From Clostridium_AW malenominatum (GTDB taxonomy: Bacteria; Bacillota; Clostridia; Clostridiales; Clostridiaceae): a stretch of DNA of 64,000 nt. Below, one piece after another: positions 36,423 through 44,629 of the stretch. The notes below the pieces were generated by a model. It worked only from the letters and a program-made list of their open reading frames with translations. It had not been told where the DNA came from and searched no databases. The number at the start of each line of letters is the position of its first letter. Position 1 is the stretch's first letter. A program made the translations under genes and the position numbers. The stretch covers positions 186,001 to 250,000 of the forward strand of contig NZ_BAAACF010000001.1 of the NCBI RefSeq assembly GCF_039521365.1, in the 5' to 3' direction.

Positions 36423-36968
36423 ATGAAGAAATTTGTTTGTACAATATGCGGGTATATCCATGAAGGAGATGCTCCACCAGAGAAATGTCCTATTTGTAAG
36501 GCTGATGCTAGCAAATTTAAAGAAGCCACAGACGATTTAAATTGGGCAGATGAACATAGAATAGGCATAGCTGAAGGATTAGATAGTGAAGTTATAGAAG
36601 GATTAAGAGCAAACTTCTTAGGTGAATGTACCGAAGTTGGAATGTATCTTGCTATGGCAAGACAGGCAGACAGAGAAGGATATCCAGAGGTTGCAGAAGC
36701 TTATACAAGAATCGCCTATGAAGAAGCGGAACACGCAGCAAAGTTTGCAGAGCTTTTAGGCGAGGTGGTAAAACCTAATACTCAAGAAAACTTAAAAGCA
36801 AGGGTTGAAGCTGAATATGGAGCATGCGCAGGAAAGAAAGAGCTTGCTACTTTAGCAAAGCAAAAAAATCTTGATGCTATTCACGATACAGTGCATGAAA
36901 TGTGTAAGGATGAAGCACGACATGGAAAGGCCTTTAAGGGTTTACTTGAGAGATATTTTAATAAATAA
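36423..36968 (+). CDS. Reverse rubrerythrin
   Basis: A 181-residue protein with the rubredoxin-like iron site at the N-terminus (Cys6, Cys9, Cys22, Cys25 in CTICGY ... CPICKA) and the four-helix di-iron domain after it (ECTEVGMY, YEEAEHAAKF, MCKDEARHGKAF). This order marks reverse rubrerythrin, the clostridial peroxide and oxygen reductase. It likely works with NADH-rubredoxin systems and the flavodiiron protein. ATG 36423 has the better spacing to AGGAGA than ATG 36417. Confidence 0.94.
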   Translation: MKKFVCTICGYIHEGDAPPEKCPICKADASKFKEATDDLNWADEHRIGIAEGLDSEVIEGLRANFLGECTEVGMYLAMARQADREGYPEVAEAYTRIAYEEAEHAAKFAELLGEVVKPNTQENLKARVEAEYGACAGKKELATLAKQKNLDAIHDTVHEMCKDEARHGKAFKGLLERYFNK

Positions 36969-36983
36969 AAGAATGAAAAATGG

Positions 36984-37022
36984 AAAGGGTTCCTTTAGTT
37001 TATAAAGAAACCCTTTTTCTAT
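36984..37022. terminator. Terminator between convergent genes
   Basis: AAAGGGTT (36984-36991) pairs with AACCCTTT (37009-37016), with a T-run after it. It lies between rubrerythrin and the leftward DUF1540 gene. Confidence 0.75.
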
Positions 37023-37026
37023 TAGA

Positions 37027-37353
37027 TTAATACTGTTTAGGTTCAAAGGTTGAGCAATTAGCTTGAGTATATACTTGCACATCATCTCCAGTAACTTTTA
37101 TAGATTCTGCATTACATAGCTTATCTGAGTTATAAATGCAATTTTGTACATTACAAGTAATTGCAGAACAAGGAGAACCAGGATTATTAGCGTTATTTGT
37201 AAGGGTGCCGTAGTGAGCTGAATCTAAAAAAGAACCACATGAAGTGTGAGAAGAATTTTTAGCTTTAAGACCACCTACATTAATAACATTAGCGTAGCAA
37301 GCAGCTTCTTTATTGTGAGAACAATTTAAAACATCACAACTAATTCTTTCCAT
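37027..37353 (-). CDS. Protein with two DUF1540 modules
   Basis: A 108-residue protein made of two cysteine-rich modules: CDVLNCSHNKEAACYANVINV ... SCGSF and CNVQNCIYNSDKLCNAESIKV ... NCSTF. Each has the four-cysteine DUF1540 pattern, likely to bind a metal. The family is common in spore-formers and its function is unknown. GGAGGT precedes the start. It is transcribed alone toward the rubrerythrin gene. Confidence 0.85.
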   Translation of the reverse strand: MERISCDVLNCSHNKEAACYANVINVGGLKAKNSSHTSCGSFLDSAHYGTLTNNANNPGSPCSAITCNVQNCIYNSDKLCNAESIKVTGDDVQVYTQANCSTFEPKQY

Positions 37354-37507
37354 AACTTAAAACCTCCTTTAATATTTACATAATAAGTTTAACCAATATG
37401 GAGATTAAATATATATAACACATTAAAAAATAATTTAGTCATATATTGCATTATTTAGTTATATATAATAATATGGGAATAACTGTTAGATTAAAGAGGT
37501 GAATGTA

Positions 37508-38074
37508 TTGAAAGATGAATTTTTAAGCAAAATACAAATAAGTCCTGTTATTGCTGCGGTAAACAATATAGAAAAACTAGAGGAGGCCATAGAATCTCCT
37601 TGTGAAATAATATTTCTTTTAACAGGTGACATTTTTAATCTTGAACAAATAGTAAAAAAGGTTAAAGAAAATGAAAAAAGTATATATGTACATATAGACT
37701 TGCTAGATGGATTTTCTAGGAATTTAACCACTTTAAGATATATTAATCAAAAGACTAATTTAGATGGAATAATTACTACAAAGAGTAGTTTTATACGTCC
37801 AGCTAAAGATATGGGGTTATTTACCATACAAAGGCTATTCATGATAGACTCTCTATCTTTAGATTCGGGAATTGAGTCGATAAAAGTAACTAAACCAGAT
37901 GCCGTTGAAATTTTGCCAGGTATTATGCCTAAAATTACAGAAAAAATATATCATGAAACTAGTATTCCCATTATAACTGGTGGATTAATAATGGATAAAG
38001 AGGATGTAATACAAAACTTAAAATATGGTGCAGTAGGCATTTCAACAAGCAAAAAGGAAATATGGTATGTATAA
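37508..38074 (+). CDS. glpP: Glycerol-3-phosphate-responsive antiterminator GlpP
   Basis: A 188-residue RNA-binding antiterminator with the GlpP TIM-barrel-like pattern: 'SPVIAAVNNIEKLEEAI', 'FLLTGDIFNLEQIVKKVKE', 'VHIDLLDGFSRN', 'QRLFMIDSLSLDSGIESI', 'AVEILPGIMPKI' and 'IITGGLI'. With glycerol-3-phosphate it lets polymerase read through leader terminators of glp genes. TTG 37508 follows GAGGTG with six bases; GTG 37499 lies inside that site. It directly precedes the glpF leader. Confidence 0.93.
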   Translation: MKDEFLSKIQISPVIAAVNNIEKLEEAIESPCEIIFLLTGDIFNLEQIVKKVKENEKSIYVHIDLLDGFSRNLTTLRYINQKTNLDGIITTKSSFIRPAKDMGLFTIQRLFMIDSLSLDSGIESIKVTKPDAVEILPGIMPKITEKIYHETSIPIITGGLIMDKEDVIQNLKYGAVGISTSKKEIWYV

Positions 38075-38090
38075 TTTATTAATAAATAAG

Positions 38091-38120
38091 TTGACAAGCT
38101 ATTTGAGGATATGGTAAAAT
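38091..38120 (+). promoter_or_regulatory. Promoter of the glycerol operon
   Basis: TTGACA (38091-38096) and TAAAAT (38115-38120) are 18 bases apart, upstream of the leader terminator at 38183. Transcription should start near 38127. Confidence 0.8.
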
Positions 38121-38167
38121 CAATACAAGATAGAATATTTAGTAAATTTCGTAAATTTAATATTTAA

Positions 38168-38234
38168 GGCCAGAGAAATGAGAGCCATACTATAAGAACT
38201 TATATAAAGTAAGTTTATTTTAGTATGGCTTTTT
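38168..38234 (+). promoter_or_regulatory. GlpP-responsive leader terminator before glpF
   Basis: A stem AGCCATACTA (38183-38192) with TAGTATGGCT (38221-38230), extended by inner pairing, is followed by TTTT. The segment GGCCAGAGAAATGAGAG (38168-38184) directly before it is the likely GlpP-binding or antiterminator region. A similar GAGAG-CAT-CTA element precedes the glpA-like gene at 40625. Confidence 0.75.
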
Positions 38235-38340
38235 AGTTTATTTTTTAAAGTATCCCAAGAAGAGCATGTGAATGTAAACGTATATTTTTCTAGAAAAGTC
38301 TTCTAGAATTTTATAAAATTAATCTAAGGGGGAATAAATA

Positions 38341-39045
38341 ATGTCAAGTTTTACGGCCGAACTATTAGGTACAATGATACTAATACTATTTGGGGATGGT
38401 GTAGTTGCTGGAGTTCTTTTAAACAAAAGTAAATCACAAAATTCAGGTTGGATAGTTATTACAACTGCCTGGGCCATTGGTGTTGCAATTCCTGCATTTA
38501 TTTTTGGTGGTATAAGTGGAGCTCATTTAAATCCAGCTTTAACTATTGCGCTAGCTGTTATTGGAAAATTCTCTTGGTCTCAGGTACCGGGCTATATCAT
38601 TGCTCAATTCTTAGGTGCAATGATAGGGGCAACGCTAGTGTGGCTTGCTTACTTACCACACTGGGCTGAAACTGAAGATAAATCAGCAAAATTGGGGATA
38701 TTTTGCACTGGACCAGCTATAAGAAATTTACCAGCTAACTTCTTGACTGAAGTAATTGCTACGTTTATATTGGTTTTCACTGTATTAGGAATAGGAATAC
38801 CTAAGGCAGCAGATGGAATATCACCGTTAGTAGTAGGTTTATTAATTTTAGCACTTGGACTAGCTTATGGTGGACCAACTGGGTACGCAATGAACCCTGC
38901 AAGGGATTTAGGACCTAGAATTGCTCACGCTATATTACCTATAGCTGGAAAAGGCGACTCCGATTGGGGATATTCATGGGTACCAGTAGTTGCCCCAATA
39001 GTAGGTGCATTAATAGGAGCTTTACTATTTAACATTGTATTTTAA
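38341..39045 (+). CDS. glpF: Glycerol uptake facilitator
   Basis: A 234-residue six-helix channel of the MIP family. The two pore motifs are GAHLNPALTIA and GYAMNPARDLGPR; the Asp after the second NPAR marks a glycerol facilitator rather than a water channel. It lets glycerol enter by diffusion, and the kinase downstream traps it. It is preceded by the GlpP leader and by AAGGGGGAA. Confidence 0.95.
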   Translation: MSSFTAELLGTMILILFGDGVVAGVLLNKSKSQNSGWIVITTAWAIGVAIPAFIFGGISGAHLNPALTIALAVIGKFSWSQVPGYIIAQFLGAMIGATLVWLAYLPHWAETEDKSAKLGIFCTGPAIRNLPANFLTEVIATFILVFTVLGIGIPKAADGISPLVVGLLILALGLAYGGPTGYAMNPARDLGPRIAHAILPIAGKGDSDWGYSWVPVVAPIVGALIGALLFNIVF

Positions 39046-39090
39046 TAATAATAGTCCGTATATAAGTTAGAAAAATTGGGGGGAAATATC

Positions 39091-40590
39091 ATGGAAAAGA
39101 AATATATACTGTCTTTTGACCAAGGAACTACAAGTTCAAGAGCTATTTTATTTAATCATAATGCAGAAATTGTTAAGGTTGCGCAAAAGGAATTTACTCA
39201 AATATATCCAAAGGCAGGCTGGGTAGAGCATGATCCAATGGAAATATGGGGAACTCAAATGGGAGTTGCTAGAGAAGTTTTGGAAACTATGGGAGTTAGC
39301 CCATTAGAAGTTGCAGCTATTGGTATTACAAATCAAAGAGAAACTACTGTAGTTTGGGACAAGAACACAGGTAAACCTGTATATAATGCAATTGTTTGGC
39401 AATGTAGAAGAACTGCTAGCATTTGTGATGACTTAAAGAGAAGAGGCCTGGAAGAATATATAAAAGAGAGTACTGGACTTGTTGTAGATGCTTATTTTTC
39501 AGGAACTAAGATTAAATGGATTTTAGACAACGTAGAAGGAGCTAGAGAGAAAGCAGAAAAGGGAGAACTTTTATTTGGAAATATAGACACCTGGTTATTA
39601 TGGAATCTAACAAGAGGTAAGGTTCACGTAACCGACTACACCAACGCATCTAGAACTATGATATTTAACATAAAAGATTTATGTTGGGATGAGAAAATAT
39701 TAAAAGAATTAGATATCCCAAAATCCATGCTTCCAGAAGTAAAACCATCTAGTGAAGTATATGGAGTAACAGATGAACATACCTTTGGAGGAGCACAAAT
39801 TCCTATAGCGGGAATAGCTGGGGATCAACAAGCAGCCCTATTTGGACAGGCTTGCTATGGTGAAGGAATGGCTAAAAACACTTATGGAACAGGCTGCTTC
39901 ATGCTTATGAACACTGGAGAAAAAATGGTTCCTTCCAAAAATGGATTGCTTACAACTATAGCTTGGGGTATTGATGGAAAGGTTAATTATGCTTTAGAAG
40001 GAAGTATATTTATAGCAGGAGCTCTTATTCAATGGTTAAGAGATGAATTAAGACTTGTTGTAGAAGCTTCTGACAGTGAATATTTTGCAAAGAAAGTTAA
40101 GGACACTAATGGTGTTTATGTGGTTCCAGCTTTCGTAGGACTTGGAGCCCCATATTGGGATATGTATGCAAGAGGCGCTATACTAGGACTTACAAGAGGA
40201 GCAAATAGATGTCATATAATTAGAGCAGCTCTTGAAGCTATTGCTTACCAGACTAGAGACGTATTAGAAGCTATGCAAGAGGATTCAGGAATTGACCTTA
40301 AAGAGTTAAAAGTAGACGGTGGAGCGGTTGCAAATAATTTCCTAATGCAGTTCCAATCTGATATCTTAGGAGTACCAGTTAATAGACCTAAGGTTATAGA
40401 AACTACAGCTCTAGGTGCAGCTTACCTTGCAGGACTTGCAGTAGGTTTCTGGAATAACGTAGAAGAAATATCTGAAAAATGGAATGTAGATAAAGTATTC
40501 AGCCCTGAAATGGAAGAAGATTATAAAGAAAAGATATATAAAGGCTGGAAAAAGGCTGTGGAAAGATCACAGGATTGGGAAGAGGCATAA
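39091..40590 (+). CDS. glpK: Glycerol kinase
   Basis: A 499-residue FGGY kinase that converts glycerol and ATP to glycerol-3-phosphate, the inducer of GlpP. The start of the ATP fold FDQGTTSSRAILF, the substrate loop 'NQRETTVVWDKNTG', 'GTGCFMLMNTG' and 'KVDGGAVANNFLMQFQSDILGVPV' are all present. ATG 39091 follows GGGGGGAAATATC. Confidence 0.97.
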   Translation: MEKKYILSFDQGTTSSRAILFNHNAEIVKVAQKEFTQIYPKAGWVEHDPMEIWGTQMGVAREVLETMGVSPLEVAAIGITNQRETTVVWDKNTGKPVYNAIVWQCRRTASICDDLKRRGLEEYIKESTGLVVDAYFSGTKIKWILDNVEGAREKAEKGELLFGNIDTWLLWNLTRGKVHVTDYTNASRTMIFNIKDLCWDEKILKELDIPKSMLPEVKPSSEVYGVTDEHTFGGAQIPIAGIAGDQQAALFGQACYGEGMAKNTYGTGCFMLMNTGEKMVPSKNGLLTTIAWGIDGKVNYALEGSIFIAGALIQWLRDELRLVVEASDSEYFAKKVKDTNGVYVVPAFVGLGAPYWDMYARGAILGLTRGANRCHIIRAALEAIAYQTRDVLEAMQEDSGIDLKELKVDGGAVANNFLMQFQSDILGVPVNRPKVIETTALGAAYLAGLAVGFWNNVEEISEKWNVDKVFSPEMEEDYKEKIYKGWKKAVERSQDWEEA

Positions 40591-40624
40591 TACAATATTA
40601 GAAGTAAAAGCTTGAGATAAGGAG

Positions 40625-40680
40625 AGGCATGCTAAAAAACCTATAGAAAGTAGGATTACTTAGCATGCCTTTACATTTTA
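40625..40680 (+). promoter_or_regulatory. Second leader hairpin, before the glpA-like gene
   Basis: An 11-bp stem, AGGCATGCTAA (40625-40635) with TTAGCATGCCT (40660-40670), is followed by a T-rich stretch. The 5' arm region GAGAGGCATGCTA resembles GAGAGCCATACTA in the glpF leader, which suggests a second GlpP target (inference). Confidence 0.6.
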
Positions 40681-40711
40681 AAGCTAGTGAAAGACTAGAT
40701 GAGGAGGGTTA

Positions 40712-42148
40712 ATGGTGTATGATGTAGCCATTATAGGTGCAGGTATTATTGGTACCTTTATAGGAAGAGAATTATCACGATTTAATTTAAAAGTAATAAT
40801 ACTAGAAAAAGATAATGATGTGGCAAATGGAACCACAAAGGCTAATAGTGCCATTGTACATGCTGGATATGATGCGGAGGCAGGAAGCAATAAAGCTAAA
40901 TTTAATGTGTTAAGCAATCCTATGTTTGATAAGTTGTGCAAAGAACTTTCTGTACCTTTTAAGCGTATAGGCTCTTTGGTAGTAGCTTTTGATAAAGAGG
41001 ACATGAAGGTTTTAGGCAAGTTGTATGCTAATGGCATAGCACTTAATGTTCCAGGTATAGAGATAATAGACGGAGACAGGGCCCGTCAAATGGATCCAAG
41101 TTTAAGTAAAAACATAATAGGAGCACTGCATGCACCCACAGCGGGTATTGTTAGTCCTTACGAATTAACAATAGCACTGGCAGAAAATGCAGTTGAAAAC
41201 GGGGTAGAATTAAGATTAAATAATGAAGTATTGGATGTAAAGAAGAAAGATGATATATATAAAATAATCACTAATGAAGGAGAAGTTAAAGCAAAATATG
41301 TAGTTAACGCTGCAGGAGTCTATGCAGATAAAATTAACAATATGGTGGCACCAGAAAGCTTTAAGATTATCCCTAGAAGAGGGCAATATTATGTACTAGA
41401 CAAAAGTTCAGGAAATATAGTTAATAAAGTTATTTTCCAATGTCCTACCTCCATGGGAAAAGGGGTTTTAATTGCACCAACAGTCCATGGAAATACTTTA
41501 GTAGGACCAGATTCTGAGGATATAGAAAATAAGGAAGTGAAGGAAACTACAGCAGAAGGAATGGACTATATAAGACAATGTGCAAATAGAGCTTGTGAAA
41601 ATCTCCCTCTTAATAAGGTGATAACCTCCTTTGCGGGGCTTAGGGCTGAGGCCACAGGGGGAGATTTCATAATAGAGGAATGTAAGGAAAGTAAAGGATT
41701 TATTAATGTAGCCGGTATTAAGTCACCAGGACTAGCATCCTCTCCAGCCATTGCGGAGTATGTGGTGGAAATCATTAAAGGAATAGCAGGTGACCTAGAG
41801 GAAAAAGAAGATTATAACCCTGTAAGAAGAGAAGTTATAATATTTAATGAGTTAAGTGATGAAGAAAAGGCAGAGGTAATAAAAAAAGACCCAAGGTACG
41901 GAAGGGTAATATGTAGATGTGAAAATATTACAGAGGGTGAAATTGTAGATGCAATCCATAGAAAGGTTGGAGCTACCACTGTAGATGGTGTTAAAAGAAG
42001 GGTAAGGCCTGGTATGGGAAGGTGCCAAGGGGGATTTTGTGGCCCAAGGGTTATGGAGATTTTAGCTAGAGAGCTTAGAAAAGATATAAAAGACATAGTT
42101 AAAGGCAATAAGAACTCTTATATAATAACAGGTGAAACCAAAGAGTGA
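40712..42148 (+). CDS. GlpA-like FAD-dependent glycerol-3-phosphate dehydrogenase with Fe-S binding domain
   Basis: A 478-residue flavoprotein. The N-terminal FAD fold (VAIIGAGIIGTFIGRELSRF) belongs to the DAO/GlpA group, and a GlpA-type [2Fe-2S]/BFD-like domain at about 395-460 has CRCENITEGEIVDAI ... MGRCQGGFCGPRV. It should oxidise glycerol-3-phosphate to dihydroxyacetone phosphate. The two genes after it probably pass the electrons on. No GlpC is present. Confidence 0.9.
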   Translation: MVYDVAIIGAGIIGTFIGRELSRFNLKVIILEKDNDVANGTTKANSAIVHAGYDAEAGSNKAKFNVLSNPMFDKLCKELSVPFKRIGSLVVAFDKEDMKVLGKLYANGIALNVPGIEIIDGDRARQMDPSLSKNIIGALHAPTAGIVSPYELTIALAENAVENGVELRLNNEVLDVKKKDDIYKIITNEGEVKAKYVVNAAGVYADKINNMVAPESFKIIPRRGQYYVLDKSSGNIVNKVIFQCPTSMGKGVLIAPTVHGNTLVGPDSEDIENKEVKETTAEGMDYIRQCANRACENLPLNKVITSFAGLRAEATGGDFIIEECKESKGFINVAGIKSPGLASSPAIAEYVVEIIKGIAGDLEEKEDYNPVRREVIIFNELSDEEKAEVIKKDPRYGRVICRCENITEGEIVDAIHRKVGATTVDGVKRRVRPGMGRCQGGFCGPRVMEILARELRKDIKDIVKGNKNSYIITGETKE

Positions 42149-42163
42149 TATGGAGGTGATGAG

Positions 42164-43423
42164 ATGCTTAGTTATGATATTGTAGTCATAGGAGGAGGCC
42201 CAGCGGGTCTTGCTGCGGCCATTGAAAGTAAGAAAAATGGTGTAGATAGTATTTTGATTATTGAAAGGGATAGGGAATTAGGTGGAATACTTCAACAGTG
42301 TATCCACAACGGCTTTGGTCTTCATATTTTTAAAGAAGAATTATCAGGCCCTGAATATGCAGGAAGATTTATTGAAGAATTAAAAGAAATGGGCATAGAT
42401 TATAAGCTAGATACTATGGTAATAGATATTACCGAAGATAAAGTAATAAGTACGGTAAACGGTGAAGAAGGTTTTATTAAAATACAGGCTAAGGCTGTAA
42501 TACTTGCCATGGGATGTAGAGAGAGAACCAGGGGAGCTATAAATATTCCAGGAACAAGGCCAGCAGGAGTTTATAGTGCAGGTATGGCTCAAAGGTTTAT
42601 TAACATGGAAGGGTATATGGTAGGAAAGAAGATAGTAATACTAGGTTCTGGAGATATAGGCCTTATAATGGCTAGAAGACTTACATTGGAAGGAGCTGAG
42701 GTGGAGGCTGTGGCAGAACTCATGCCTTTTTCAGGTGGGCTTACTAGGAATATAGTTCAATGTTTGGAGGATTTTAATATACCCTTATTATTAAGTCATA
42801 CCGTGGTGAAAGTTGAAGGAAAAGATAGAGTAGAAGGGGTTGTAATAGCTCAGGTTGATGAAAATAGAAGACCTATTAAGGGGACAGAAAAGCATTATGA
42901 GTGCGACACCCTTTTATTATCAGTTGGGTTAATTCCTGAAAATGAATTATCAGAAAAGGCTAATGTAGAAATTCATAGGGTTACTTCAGGTCCCGTGGTT
43001 AATGAGTCTATGGAAACTTCAATTAAAGGAATTTTTGCCTGCGGAAATGTGGTTCATGTACATGATTTAGTGGATTTTGTTACTGAAGAAAGTAGAAGAG
43101 CAGGTAAGGGCGCTGCTAAATTTGTTAAGAATTTGCTTAAGGAAGATGAAGATGTAATAACTACAGTAGCAGGAGAAGGTATAAGCTATATAGTTCCTCA
43201 AAGGATTAGAGTAGAAAATATAGATGATAGTGTTCACTTATTTATGAGAGTGAAGAATGTTTATAATGATGTTAAGCTAGTAATTAAGTTGGATGATGAG
43301 GTAATAAGGGAAATTAAAAAACCTCATTTAGCTCCAGCGGAAATGGAAAATATAAAAATTAAATCAAGTTTGCTAAAGGAAAGAAAAATATCAGAAATAT
43401 CCATATGTGTAGAGGAGGTGTAA
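42164..43423 (+). CDS. FAD/NAD(P)-dependent oxidoreductase partner of the GlpA-like enzyme
   Basis: A 419-residue flavoprotein with VVIGGGPAGLAAAIESKKNG (FAD), a conserved cysteine stretch GILQQCIHNGFGLHIF, a second dinucleotide fold VILGSGDIGLIMARRL and a C-terminal FAD motif (GIFACGNVVHVHDLVD). It resembles the small-subunit oxidoreductases found next to GlpA-like proteins in clostridia and probably links the dehydrogenase to NAD(P) or another carrier. GGAGGTGATGAG precedes ATG 42164. Confidence 0.87.
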   Translation: MLSYDIVVIGGGPAGLAAAIESKKNGVDSILIIERDRELGGILQQCIHNGFGLHIFKEELSGPEYAGRFIEELKEMGIDYKLDTMVIDITEDKVISTVNGEEGFIKIQAKAVILAMGCRERTRGAINIPGTRPAGVYSAGMAQRFINMEGYMVGKKIVILGSGDIGLIMARRLTLEGAEVEAVAELMPFSGGLTRNIVQCLEDFNIPLLLSHTVVKVEGKDRVEGVVIAQVDENRRPIKGTEKHYECDTLLLSVGLIPENELSEKANVEIHRVTSGPVVNESMETSIKGIFACGNVVHVHDLVDFVTEESRRAGKGAAKFVKNLLKEDEDVITTVAGEGISYIVPQRIRVENIDDSVHLFMRVKNVYNDVKLVIKLDDEVIREIKKPHLAPAEMENIKIKSSLLKERKISEISICVEEV

Positions 43424-43426
43424 AAA

Positions 43427-43789
43427 ATGAGTAAAAGGGATATGGTTTGCATTGTGTGCCCCATAGGTTGCAGGTTAACTGTAACGGAGGATGAAAATGA
43501 ACCTTTAGGATATAAGGTAACGGGGAACACATGTAATAGAGGAATCGATTATGGAATAAAGGAGCTCACTAATCCCACTAGAGTTTTAACCTCTACTGTC
43601 AAAATAACAAAGGCTCATTTGAAAAGACTTCCAGTAAGAACTAATGGTGCAATTCCGAAAGATAAGATCTTTGAATGTATGAAAGTGATAAATTCTCTTG
43701 CTCTGGAGGCCCCAGTAAAGGTTGGACAAGTTATTGTTGAGAATATATTAGGGACAGATATTGATTTGATAGCCACTAAAGATATGTAG
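43427..43789 (+). CDS. DUF1667 protein
   Basis: A 120-residue protein with CIVCPIGCRLTV and a later GNTCNRG, together a four-cysteine set that could bind an Fe-S cluster or zinc. DUF1667 proteins occur as the third member of glycerol-3-phosphate oxidising modules in clostridia. It starts 3 bases after the previous stop, so it is surely in the same transcript. Its exact role is not known. Confidence 0.88.
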   Translation: MSKRDMVCIVCPIGCRLTVTEDENEPLGYKVTGNTCNRGIDYGIKELTNPTRVLTSTVKITKAHLKRLPVRTNGAIPKDKIFECMKVINSLALEAPVKVGQVIVENILGTDIDLIATKDM

Positions 43790-43795
43790 TGAGGA

Positions 43796-43838
43796 TTTAA
43801 AGTCCATAGGTGTTTAGCCTATGGGCTTTAAATTTTTT
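43796..43838 (+). terminator. Terminator of the glycerol operon
   Basis: A 15-bp stem with one G-U pair (43796-43810 with 43818-43832) is followed by TTTTTT. Confidence 0.9.
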
Positions 43839-43924
43839 GAAATATGGTTAATATAAAGTAAAATGTGGTAGAATTTATATGATAATAAATAGAATATATT
43901 TAATGTTCTAAGGAGTAGATAAAG

Positions 43925-44629
43925 TTGAATAAGTATATAGAATTTAAAGATGTAAAAAAAGCATATAAAATGGGGGAAGTAGAAATCGAAGCTTTAAGCG
44001 GAGTAGATTTTACCATTGATAAAGGTGAATTTGTCATAGTGGCAGGAGCTAGTGGTGCTGGTAAAAGTACAATATTAAACATATTAGGAGGCATGGATAA
44101 GGCATCCAGTGGAAAGGTCATAGTAGATGGTCAGGAAGTAAATGCATTTTCTAATAAAGACCTTATTACTTATAGAAGGCATGATATAGGATTTGTATTT
44201 CAATTTTATAATTTAGTACAAAACTTAACTGCTATTGAAAATTTAGAACTAGCAACGCAAATATGTAAAAATCCCTTAGATATTGAAGAAATATTGGAGG
44301 CTGTAGGGCTTACTGAAAGAAAAAAGAATTTTCCAGCTCAACTATCGGGTGGAGAGCAGCAAAGGGTAGCTATTGCTAGAGCACTGGCGAAAAATCCAAA
44401 ACTCCTCCTTTGTGATGAACCTACAGGAGCGCTAGACTACAACACAGGGAAAGCTATTTTAAAGCTTCTTCAAGATACCTGTAGAAAAATGGGCATGACC
44501 GTAGTTGTAATTACTCATAATCTAGCAATAACCCCTATGGGAGATAAGGTTATCAAGGTTAAGAATGGAAAAATAGAAAGTGTAACCATAAATAAAAGTC
44601 CTATGAATGTAGAAAGGATTGAGTGGTAA
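43925..44629 (+). CDS. ABC transporter ATP-binding protein (MacB/LolD type)
   Basis: A 234-residue ATPase with Walker A GASGAGKST, the Q-loop in FQFYNLVQNLTAIENLEL typical of the MacB/LolD group, signature LSGGEQQRVAIARAL and Walker B LLLCDEPTGALD. It starts at TTG 43925, ten bases after AAGGAG. Its stop overlaps the start of the permease gene (TAATG). The pair forms a mechanotransmission-type exporter. Confidence 0.93.
   Translation: MNKYIEFKDVKKAYKMGEVEIEALSGVDFTIDKGEFVIVAGASGAGKSTILNILGGMDKASSGKVIVDGQEVNAFSNKDLITYRRHDIGFVFQFYNLVQNLTAIENLELATQICKNPLDIEEILEAVGLTERKKNFPAQLSGGEQQRVAIARALAKNPKLLLCDEPTGALDYNTGKAILKLLQDTCRKMGMTVVVITHNLAITPMGDKVIKVKNGKIESVTINKSPMNVERIEW

Noticed and set aside
38273..38286. 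A possible CcpA (cre) site, TGTAAACG..., upstream of glpF.
   Set aside because: Only the left half fits the consensus; three of the conserved right-half positions do not match.
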